Below the pieces are notes generated by a model. The model saw only the letters and a program-made list of their open reading frames with translations. It made no database searches and had not been told where the DNA came from. The translations under genes were made by a program, and so were the position numbers. This document shows, one piece after another, positions 16,534 to 25,000 of a stretch of DNA of 31,523 nucleotides. The DNA is taken from positions 1-31,523 of the forward strand of contig CAYTKT010000021.1 of NCBI GenBank assembly GCA_964438605.1, written 5' to 3'. Numbering within the stretch: position 1 is the first letter of the stretch; each line of letters begins with the position of its first letter. This DNA is from Alangreenwoodia sp964438605. GTDB lineage: Bacteria; Bacillota; Clostridia; Peptostreptococcales; Anaerovoracaceae.

Positions 16534-16761
16534 TTGTCATTCCTCCCGTTTGCCTTCGGCATTTTCCTGCATCTTCACACGTTCGCCCGCGCTTTATACG
16601 CATATCCGCACGCCATTCAGCCGCTGCGTGCCAGCCGCGTTTTGCCGCGAATCAAAATCCAATTTATAGTATTTTATCACATACTGCACAAAAGGCGACA
16701 GATAAAAATACGTTCTCTGGCAGAAAACGGATCTTTATTGCCAGTATATCTGTGAAAAATG
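16534..16761. other. Non-coding region between the surface-protein terminator and the membrane-protein gene
   Basis: No reading frame here is supported. It holds the promoter at 16663-16691 and, nearer the terminator, a second TATACT-like -10 on the minus strand (about 16748-16743) without a good -35. The remaining 130 bp form the untranslated leader of the membrane-protein gene. Confidence 0.5.
16663..16691 (-). promoter_or_regulatory. Probable promoter of the membrane protein-addA operon
   Basis: On the minus strand TTGTGC (16691-16686), 17 bp and TATAAA (16668-16663) match 3/6 and 5/6 of the sigma-A consensus, in an A/T-rich stretch between the upstream terminator and the gene. Confidence 0.42.
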
Positions 16762-16804
16762 AAAAAACAGAACGGCCGAACCTCTGTCGGAGGTTCGGCC
16801 GTTC
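16762..16804 (-). terminator. Strong intrinsic terminator of the SLH surface-protein cluster
   Basis: A perfect 15-bp stem (GAACGGCCGAACCTC, 16770-16784, with GAGGTTCGGCCGTTC, 16790-16804) and 5-nt loop is followed on the minus strand by TGTTTTTTC. It lies about 120 bp after the last SLH gene. It is the only clear intrinsic terminator I see between the three SLH genes and the membrane-protein gene. Confidence 0.93.
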
Positions 16805-16884
16805 TCCTTTCCTTTTCATCTGGTACCCCGTGCTCTGTTTTCGAGATTCCATTTCTTTACACGGTTCGGGCTCCAGACATCTTT

Positions 16885-16924
16885 ATTTGATTCTGTGATT
16901 GAATCAAATGATTCCCAATCATTT
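16885..16924 (-). other. Two overlapping A/T-rich hairpins at the stop codon of the last SLH gene
   Basis: AAATGATT (16906-16913) pairs with AATCATTT (16917-16924) across CCC, reaching into the stop codon. ATTTGATTC (16885-16893) pairs with GAATCAAAT (16901-16909). The two stems share bases 16906-16909, so they are mutually exclusive. There is no U-tract; they may protect the 3' end of the mRNA. Confidence 0.45.
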
Positions 16925-19900
16925 ACGCAATCTTTTCGCAAAACCGCATCAGCATGGTGGCCACCTGCGCTCGCGTTGCCTCGCCTTCCGGTGCCAGCTG
17001 ATTGTTTCCTACTCCATTGATCAGTCCGCTCGATACGGCCCAGCTCATGGCTTCTGCCGCGTAAGGACTGATCTGGCTGGCATCGGCAAAGGTGCTTAAA
17101 GCTGCCGTTTGGCCGGTAGTTGCTGTGTGGTTCTTTGCGTAGCGATACAGGATGGTCGCCAGTTGTTCTCTGGTAATATCGTCATCCGGTCCGAACGCGT
17201 GATCGGAATAGCCGGTGACTACGCCATTTGACGCAGCCCATGCCACAGCATCTGAATAATAGGCCTGCTGGTCGATATCGCCAAAATCAACTTGAGCCGC
17301 TTCCGGTTCATAGGCCAGACGATAAAGCACGGTGACGAGCATTCCGCGTGTCATATTGCCTTCCGGAGTAAACTGCTGGTTTCCGGTTCCCTGGAAGAGT
17401 TCGCGAGCGGCTACAAATTCCACCGCATCACTCGCCCAGTTTCCGGAAGCCACGTCGGTAAAGTTCTGGCTTCGTTCGACGATCTTCAGCGTCACATCGC
17501 CTTCGACATTCAGGATCACGCCGTTTTCTCCAATGGTACAGTCGCGGACGACTTCTTCGGTTCCGTCCTCATGAACGAGGATGGCTACGGTGCCCGGACC
17601 GAATTCGGTGACTGGAAGTTCGACTTTTGCCGTCTCTCCGAATCCCACCTGAACGTGGACCTCAGGCGCTTTGGCTGCGTCTTTTTCCGCAGGAATCGTT
17701 ACCGGTGCGGTTACAATCTCCTGTTTCTCAAGATCGTTTGGAATGTTCACGTTCGCAGATGTGACATTGCCTTCTGCGTTTTTCTCGACCTGCCCACTAA
17801 TACCTTCTGGAGTTGTCGTCTTTTCGGTGACCGCGCCATCCGGCTGGGTAACTTTCTCAGTGGTCGTACCATCGGGCTTTGCGGTTTTCTCTGTAACGGT
17901 ACTGTCCTTCTCTGTGGTCTTCTCGGTCACAGTTCCGTCGGCATACGTCGTAGACTCCGTCTTAGAGCCGTCCGGATTCGTGGTCGTTTCAGTAGTGCTG
18001 CCTCCGGTACCTGAAACCTCGTCCGGTCCGGTCTGCGCACCCGGCGCACTGGCGCCAGGCGACGAAGACGAAGGTCTCTGTTTTACAGGAATCGTCAGTT
18101 CGGCTTCGGTCACTTCCGTCATGCCAGTGTCATCCGCAAACAGTTTGCCGCAGATTTCACACTTCCAGTGTTCTTTCCTGCCGGTTGCTGTGGTAGTAGA
18201 ATCGACAGCTTCGACGTGGCTCAGCGTGTGGCCCTTGGCAGGCAGTTCCTCTGTTCTGGTTTCGCCGCCAATTTTGCATTTTTCAACCTGAGTTCCTTCT
18301 TCATCACACGTAGGATCGGTCGTTTTCACAAGTTCCCACTCGCACTCCAGCCACTTGGCATACAACGTGAGATTCTCATTCGGCACGATGCTCTCAAAAT
18401 CCCACGCTTCGGTGCATGCCTGATCTTTATACCAGCCATCAAAATGGGCGTCCGGTCTTGTCGGTTCTTCCGGTTCTGTCATTTGTTCCCCTGGCTTTCT
18501 GGCGACGGTGAGTTCCTCTGAAGAATCGTCCCACGTGCCGCCGTTTGCGTCAAACGTGACTGGAACATACAAATCGATGGTAATCGGCTCGGACACTTCA
18601 CCAAGATGGTAATTCTCGGTTTCTGCATACCGGAAGAAAAGAGTGGATCCCTGCGCTACGTCCATCCCGGATGTTTCCTGTTCTGGTGTGACCGTAGTCC
18701 ACTGGCCGTCCTCCGTATTAGTATTCGACCACTCCATCGCTGCGCTCAGACCGGTGATGTGTCCCGTTTGTCCAACGGCTGTCGGCTGGGTTACGGTAAA
18801 ATCTTCCCCCGCCTTCGGCGCTGTTCGCTCTGCTTTTTCCACAGTCAGGAAAACCTCTGCGGTCTGTTCCGTCAATCCGTAGTTGTTTTCAGCTTCTTTA
18901 CTTGGTGTAAAAGTTACATTATAGCCGGTTACCGGCACGGTAGGAACCGTGTCTGGGTCCGTCCATTCGAAGGTTCCGTACTCGTTTTCATCAAAACTCA
19001 GTTGTATGTTCTTGAGCGTTTGTTCCGGATCATAGGTGACACTGTTTTCCACCGTCGGAAATTCGATTTCCGGAGCTTCCGCCTGTTCGATTTTCCAAAG
19101 GTAAGTGAGATCTTCCGGATCGGTGTAATTGCCCGTATTACCTTTAATCGTAGCGGTGGCAGTATAAGTTCCCGCATCTGTTTCTTTGTCACCGGAAAGA
19201 GAAACGATTACGTCTTCTCTGTCTTTCTCCACCACTCCATCAAGTTTTGCTTTGACGGATTTTTCGTTTCCATCATAAATCTGTCCGGTTCCGCTCCATT
19301 CCAGTGTCAACGGGGCTTTGTCAATGGTCCAGTAATGTTTCAAACTTTCCTCATTTACTGCGTAATTGGTACAATCATCGCCGGTGAGTTCTGCCGTCGC
19401 CTCGTACTCTCCCACATTTGTTTCTTTGTTGCCTGTGAGCTCCAGCGTAACGGTATCTCCGTCTTTCTGACCGGAAAGCTCAGCGGTGACAGTTTTCTCG
19501 TTCCCGTCATAAGTATATTTTTCGTCACCCCAGGTCACGGTCAGCGGGGCAGGTGCGATTACTAGCCCACCTTCGATCGTTCCATAGATAATCCGGGCAC
19601 CACTTTCGTTATCTATTTTTGTCACCAGGACGTCATAAGTTCCGGCATCTGTTACACTGTTTGTTATGCTGCCGTCACCGTCGTGTTTAAGATACTGATA
19701 CTCTACATCTTCGACCTCAGTATTCCCGGTCCAAGTCAGTTTTCCGCGGTAAGTTTTTTCTGTATTGTCGTACGTTTGACTGCTGTCTACCGTGCCGTTG
19801 ACAATGTCGGCAGGCTGGCCTCCACCGGAACTTACTTCAATACAAAGCTCGTCATTGACGTAGTAGCAGGTGTACGTTTTGCCCGATTCCAATGGATAGC

Positions 19901-21380
19901 CCTCAATGTTGGCACCAAAGTTAAAGCTTTTTGTCGTGCATTTCAGGAAGTTCGCAGTTTCTGCTTCCAGGGCGGTTACTTGCGCTGCTCCATTGATCTG
20001 TATCGTCGCCGGATTTGTTCTTGTGGCACTCTTTTCAATTTCGATTCTGCCGCCAAAGGCTCCTTCGGCGTCCAGCCTGGTGCCGCCTTGCATGATCAGC
20101 CGGGCATTTCCCCGACCTGTTGGATATTTTGTTCCCCCGAAGCCGGAATTATTGAACGGATCCTGATAGTTACTGTCATAAAAGACGACCGCGTTGGTAT
20201 CACACCCCTCGAGGCCTCTTACGCTAACTTTTTTCCCGTCAGCGGGAGACACGTCCTTTGCAATCGTCAAAGCCGCACCCTGTTTCAGTGTCAGCGTGGC
20301 GCCGGGCATGAATTTAAACGCCTGCTCGATTTTCCATTCACCACCATTCAACACAAAATCGTTATCTCCGTCCACGGGGAAAAGATACCTCATTGTATTT
20401 AATGATAACCCCAAAACTGCAATATTCAGAGTTCCGGAACCGGTGGTCCCGCCTCCGCTCAACTCGAGCTGTTCCCGCTCGCCCGCATAAGTTTTGACGG
20501 CGTTTGCGCCTTCAGCCAGATGAATCATTCCGTCCTCGTTATCAATCTGTGCAAAAAGAGTCCGATGATATTGTTTATCTGCGAACATTTTCACGTTCCC
20601 GCTTAATGTCGCACCGGACATGACGGCCGTTCTGACTTGAATGTTGTGCATATCACTTTCCGTTATAGAGCTTAATGTGCTAAACGTACCTGACGCTACC
20701 GTACCGCCGCGCCAATGCCTCACCACATACAGGTCCTGAACTGTGCCCCCTGATTCCGCTTCAATGCTGCCGGTTCCTTTCACATACCCGTATACGTCCA
20801 GAAGGCCGCCACTTTTCACCTGGATTTTTCCACCAAGCATGATCTCGCCACAACCGCCGTTGACATCCTGATCATATAGTCCCGCTGATTTCCTTCCGGT
20901 GACCGCGTTGACGAGCAGCGTACCCTCGATATTAAGCGTAACGTTGTTCGGAACATTCAGCGTCCGGTACGTTTGGGCGTTCGGACCGAACTGCCCTGTT
21001 GTATCGGTACCGTCCGGGCCGAACTTGGTTTCTTTGTCGTACTTGGTTTCTATTATATAGCCCGGATCATCGTCCATACAAGGCACCAGCAGGGTAACAC
21101 CCGCCGGGATGGTATAGGTGCCTTCTGGCAACGTGGTGTCCTCCGAAACGGTGACCAGCTTTGTTTCATCCGCTTGCGCCGCCGTAAGAGCCTCATTGAG
21201 GTCAGAATAGATTTCTTCTCCCACGCTAAAAGGCTTGTTTACTTCTTCTGCCAGCGCTCGAAGGGCAGCGCCCGGCAAACTGCCTGCCACAAGCATCACT
21301 GCCAAGGCAAACGACAACACCCGCTTTCGTATTTTTTTGTTTTTGTTCAATCCTAACAACCTCCTTGAAAATCTGGCCAT
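16923..21380 (-). CDS. Secreted SLH-anchored surface protein with MBG-like and InlB-type repeats (1485 aa)
   Basis: A signal peptide (basic RKR, hydrophobic core, cleavage near ALA-EE at residue 44) leads to a large extracellular protein. Residues about 52-517 form a Gly-rich, probably beta-helical module shared with the neighbouring 1800-residue protein. Residues about 530-860 hold MBG-like repeats (YTYDGNEKTVTAEL, YDGNEKSVKAKL, each ending DxGxYxA). A Listeria-Bacteroides (InlB) repeat follows (VTFDANGGTWDD...FDGWYKD...LYAKW), then a Cys/His-containing segment (WELVKTTDPTCDEEGT...CEICG). A Thr/Glu/Lys linker of repeated DGTVTEKTT-like units comes next. Three SLH domains occupy 1306-1485 and should bind pyruvylated secondary wall polymer. 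ATG 21380 follows AGGAG by 8 nt. The ligand or role is unknown; adhesion or an S-layer-associated function is inference. Confidence 0.85.
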   Translation of the reverse strand: MARFSRRLLGLNKNKKIRKRVLSFALAVMLVAGSLPGAALRALAEEVNKPFSVGEEIYSDLNEALTAAQADETKLVTVSEDTTLPEGTYTIPAGVTLLVPCMDDDPGYIIETKYDKETKFGPDGTDTTGQFGPNAQTYRTLNVPNNVTLNIEGTLLVNAVTGRKSAGLYDQDVNGGCGEIMLGGKIQVKSGGLLDVYGYVKGTGSIEAESGGTVQDLYVVRHWRGGTVASGTFSTLSSITESDMHNIQVRTAVMSGATLSGNVKMFADKQYHRTLFAQIDNEDGMIHLAEGANAVKTYAGEREQLELSGGGTTGSGTLNIAVLGLSLNTMRYLFPVDGDNDFVLNGGEWKIEQAFKFMPGATLTLKQGAALTIAKDVSPADGKKVSVRGLEGCDTNAVVFYDSNYQDPFNNSGFGGTKYPTGRGNARLIMQGGTRLDAEGAFGGRIEIEKSATRTNPATIQINGAAQVTALEAETANFLKCTTKSFNFGANIEGYPLESGKTYTCYYVNDELCIEVSSGGGQPADIVNGTVDSSQTYDNTEKTYRGKLTWTGNTEVEDVEYQYLKHDGDGSITNSVTDAGTYDVLVTKIDNESGARIIYGTIEGGLVIAPAPLTVTWGDEKYTYDGNEKTVTAELSGQKDGDTVTLELTGNKETNVGEYEATAELTGDDCTNYAVNEESLKHYWTIDKAPLTLEWSGTGQIYDGNEKSVKAKLDGVVEKDREDVIVSLSGDKETDAGTYTATATIKGNTGNYTDPEDLTYLWKIEQAEAPEIEFPTVENSVTYDPEQTLKNIQLSFDENEYGTFEWTDPDTVPTVPVTGYNVTFTPSKEAENNYGLTEQTAEVFLTVEKAERTAPKAGEDFTVTQPTAVGQTGHITGLSAAMEWSNTNTEDGQWTTVTPEQETSGMDVAQGSTLFFRYAETENYHLGEVSEPITIDLYVPVTFDANGGTWDDSSEELTVARKPGEQMTEPEEPTRPDAHFDGWYKDQACTEAWDFESIVPNENLTLYAKWLECEWELVKTTDPTCDEEGTQVEKCKIGGETRTEELPAKGHTLSHVEAVDSTTTATGRKEHWKCEICGKLFADDTGMTEVTEAELTIPVKQRPSSSSPGASAPGAQTGPDEVSGTGGSTTETTTNPDGSKTESTTYADGTVTEKTTEKDSTVTEKTAKPDGTTTEKVTQPDGAVTEKTTTPEGISGQVEKNAEGNVTSANVNIPNDLEKQEIVTAPVTIPAEKDAAKAPEVHVQVGFGETAKVELPVTEFGPGTVAILVHEDGTEEVVRDCTIGENGVILNVEGDVTLKIVERSQNFTDVASGNWASDAVEFVAARELFQGTGNQQFTPEGNMTRGMLVTVLYRLAYEPEAAQVDFGDIDQQAYYSDAVAWAASNGVVTGYSDHAFGPDDDITREQLATILYRYAKNHTATTGQTAALSTFADASQISPYAAEAMSWAVSSGLINGVGNNQLAPEGEATRAQVATMLMRFCEKIA
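17805..18010 (-). repeat. Degenerate repeat coding a Thr/Glu/Lys linker
   Basis: A unit of 8-9 codons (xPDGTxTEKTT and variants such as ADGTVTEKTTEK and QPDGAVTEKTTT) recurs about seven times between the folded part and the SLH domains of the 1485-residue protein. It is probably an extended spacer that crosses the wall. Confidence 0.75.
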
Positions 21381-22022
21381 GTCCGGTTCTCCTGTTGCTC
21401 AAGCCGTCCGAATTAAGCAAGAATCCCTACTTGGATCAAGTCGAGGCGGGCTGAACGGTTTTAGACCATCCTCTTTTGGGCCTGTTTGTCTGGCCGTCTG
21501 ACCGTCCATACTTCTTGCTTGCAAATTTCTTGTCAGTTCTGCGCAGCACCGGTTTCGTTTCAGCCCGACAGGAATTCGCGAAACAGAATAATCCAAACGA
21601 GCCGCAAGAGAAGTGCTTTTCCATAACATTTCTCTGCCAGAAATCTGTTTCCTGCCCAAAATACCGGGCGGAAACTCTCTGCTGGAGCCTGGAGTAAAGA
21701 AAATCGAATCTCTGTTCTTGATCCGTCCATTTCTTTTTTTTCGGATTCTTTCTGATATGACAGACAGGAAATTGGAAGCGGACAACCGGCCCGCCTCCAA
21801 TCCGATCTTTCTTTGTTTTCTGCTGTGATGCCGCTTTTTGTTTCGTGGTTCTCAGTAATTAACCATAAAAATGGTTTCGTATCTCAAAACAAACTTACTT
21901 TCCATTTTGAGCCATGTCTTTTCTACTCGCTGTTTCCCAGCTTCCCCGTTTTGGGGGCTTGATACTCAATCCGGATTTTTTGTTCCGTATTCCGAAACCA
22001 ATTTTTTCCGAACCAAATCTTT
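21381..22022 (-). other. 640-bp leader/intergenic region between two SLH genes
   Basis: No gene is supported. A minus-strand frame of 133 codons (21800 to 21399) begins with TTG, lacks a ribosome site and has Ser/Arg-rich composition; another frame at 21624-21436 is similar. I see only short hairpins on the minus strand: CCCC/GGGG near 21940-21960 and AACCAT/ATGGTT near 21860-21877. There is no T-rich terminator after the 1800-residue gene and no convincing promoter. The space is therefore either a long untranslated leader in a polycistronic message or holds a promoter of an unrecognised sigma type. Confidence 0.4.
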
Positions 22023-25000
22023 CTACACGTTCAGCAGCGCTCTCGTGAAGTTTTCCATGATCTGCGCCATTTCCGCACGTGTAGCGCAGCCCTGCGGATT
22101 CAGCGTGCCGTCGGTACTTCCGTTGAAGATCCCTGCGCCGACCGCCCACGACATCGCATCGCCGGCCCAGCTGCTGATGCCTGATGCATCTTGAAACTTT
22201 GACAGATTCCCGGAGCCTTCGACTCCGTAATTCAGTTTCTTTACATAGTTATACAATATGACCGCCATCTGCTCACGTGTCACGGAATCACCCGCGCCAA
22301 ACGTCCCGTCGCCATAGCCACGGACAATGCCGAGGTTCGACGCCCAAGAAGCCGCTTCGGCATACCATGCGTCATCTGTGACATCGGAGAATCCGTTTGA
22401 ATCAAAAGATTCGCCTTTTTCAATGTTTTTCAGCACCTGAACGATCATGCCTCTGGTCATCGTGTCCTGCGGGCAGAACTGACCGCTGTCTGTGCCGTGA
22501 AACATCTCATGTGCGGAAACAAAAGTCACAGCCGACGAATACCATGACGCCCCGCTAACGTCACCGAAGGTTTTCGAGCGGTCCTCAAGTTTCAGCGTCA
22601 TGGAACTGTCAAGGTATGTAACGGCTTGTCGATCTCTTACGAACGAGTAAGGAATGACTTCTTCCTTCCCGTCCTTCTGAACATTACAAAGGACATTTCC
22701 TTCTTCTGCTGAACCGGTCGCGTCTGCCGCTACCGGCAGAAGAACTTTGGCCGAAGCAGCCAGAGTGGCGCTCTTTTGGCCTTCGAGAACGGAAACCGTT
22801 GTCGAGCCGTCCTCATTGTTCCCAAATGTGACCGTCAAGCTATCGTGTAACATCTGAACCGCTTCGTTCGGAAGATCCAGCGTGCCGTTGTTTGTCTGGA
22901 TTTTTAGATCCAGACCTGCATCGACAACCATCTGACTTGCGTCTTGTGTGATCGTCACCGTCGCGGAGGTCACAGACTCATCCACAGTGGACTGGACGAC
23001 AAGTGTTTCCGCGCCCGTCCCTTTTGCCTGGTTCAGAGCGTCCGCAAGGGAGGCTCCCTCTATCCGAGACGAGGACGCGCCATTTTCTACGGAAACTTCC
23101 GGCAGGACTTCTACGGAAACGCCGCTGTTTTCTGGAACCGGTTCTTCGTCAATGACGGAATCCGGCTGCTGCGTAGAAGAACCGGAAGTCGATGAACCGG
23201 AACCGGACGAACCGAAGGAGGACGAACCGGATGAGCCAGATGAGCCGGATGACGACGAAACACGAGTGGTTACGGTCACGCTTGCCGATTCGCTTGCAAA
23301 CGCATTTCCGCTCGCCTGCACGCGGACTTCATACGTTGCGGCGGTAAGATTTTCTATCGCCGACGCGCCTTCCTCTGCCGAAATCCAGTTTGTGCTTGTC
23401 GAAGTACTCGAACTGCCTGCGGCTTCTGTTATTTTCATGCGGTACTCATACCGGTTCGCCGGATCAAGACCGCGAATGCTGCCGTCTGACGCTCCATCTT
23501 CGCTTGTCGTTTCTGCCATCAGGCCGGTCGGTGCCGCAGGTCGGGCCGGAATCGCCAGGGTCTGAACTACATTCCTCCGGGAATCTTCCTCATTGCTCAG
23601 ACTTGTTATTTCGACTTCGGTCCCCATCCATTCGGGCTGAATGTCTGTGGTGCCGTGGTCCACAACGACAGTTTCTCCGTTAATCGTATAGCTCCGGTCG
23701 TCCCAAAATCCTTCCAGTTTTTCAGACGGATAATCAATCGTCAATTCCAACATCGGCTCGGTTTTTACAACTTTAGTTTCGCTGCCTTCGCGCCAGCAGA
23801 GGTAATCCCAGCCGGCCTCTACCGATTCACCGCCTATTGTCGTGCGAAACGTCAGGGTACGGAACAGTTGTTCGGTGCCGCCCGCTTCCAGTGTGTCAAC
23901 CGTCGTCGATACTCCGCGGGCTATGCTGATTTTCGCCGGATTCTGTTCGGTGGCGCTCGTATCGACTTCGATCCTGGCGCCATTCGCGCACTGCAGTTTC
24001 GTCGTGGTCCCGCCTTCCAGCGTCAAAACTGCGGGTTCGCGGTCTTTCGGATACCCGGTGACGTCTTGAAATGCGTCTTCCGGCTGAAAACTGTCATACA
24101 GGACGAACTGGTTATCCTCGCTATAACGCGCCGTCTTTTTGGTCGCCGTGAGGGTCGCGTCGTCTTTCAGACGAATGGTCGCGCCCGGCATAAATTTCAG
24201 TTTTTCGGTCACGTCCCATTTGCCGCTGAGTTCAAAATCCAGATCTCCATCAATCGGGTAAAGGAAGGAAGCCGTCGTCAGTTCTACCCCAACAATTTCC
24301 AAAAGGCTTGATCCAATGCTGCCGGTTCCGGCAAGTTGCCATTTTTCCCGGTTTGTTTCTCTGTCATACGTCTTTGTGATCGAGCCGGAAGTCTGGCGAA
24401 TCAGGCCGTTTTCCCGGTCAATCTGCGGAAACCGGGTATAATGATACTCGTCACTCGCAAACATCTTTACGGTTCCCACCAGGGACGCCCCGGCTTCGAT
24501 GACAGTTTTGACTTCGATGTTATGCATGTCGACCTCATTCATCGGGTAAACGTCCGGGAAGATGTCATAGGCCTGTGAACCGCCGCGCCAATGGCGAACG
24601 AGGTAAAGGTCGCGGACCTCGCCGTCCGGTTTTGCGGTTACGGTACCCGATCCGGTCACATAGCCGCACACATCAAGGATTCCTCCGGAATCCACCACGA
24701 TGTTACCGTCCAGATCAATCTGGCCGTAAGCGCCCGTGACATCCATGTCATAATATCCGGCGTGTGGTCGGCCGGTTACGGCATTGACGAGTACGGTCCC
24801 GTTGATCGTCATGGTGACGCCTTTGGGAACGTTCAGGGTGTAAAGAACATTTGCATCATCCGATTTGCCAAACTGGCCTTTGGCGCTGTTGGTTCCGTCC
24901 GGGTTGAACCCGGTCACAGAGCTGTAGCCGGCATCGGTACCGGACACCGGCAGGAGCAGCATGACGCCACTTGGCACCACGGTGTCTTGCTCCAAGGTGC

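Noticed and set aside
17805..18010. Regular short repeats that might be taken for a CRISPR array
   Set aside because: The units are in-frame codons for a Thr/Glu/Lys linker, vary at most positions, and have no unique spacers.
21399..21800. 133-codon minus-strand frame in the spacer between two SLH genes
   Set aside because: It starts at TTG without a ribosome site, has skewed Ser/Arg/Pro composition, and shows no recognisable domain or signal peptide.
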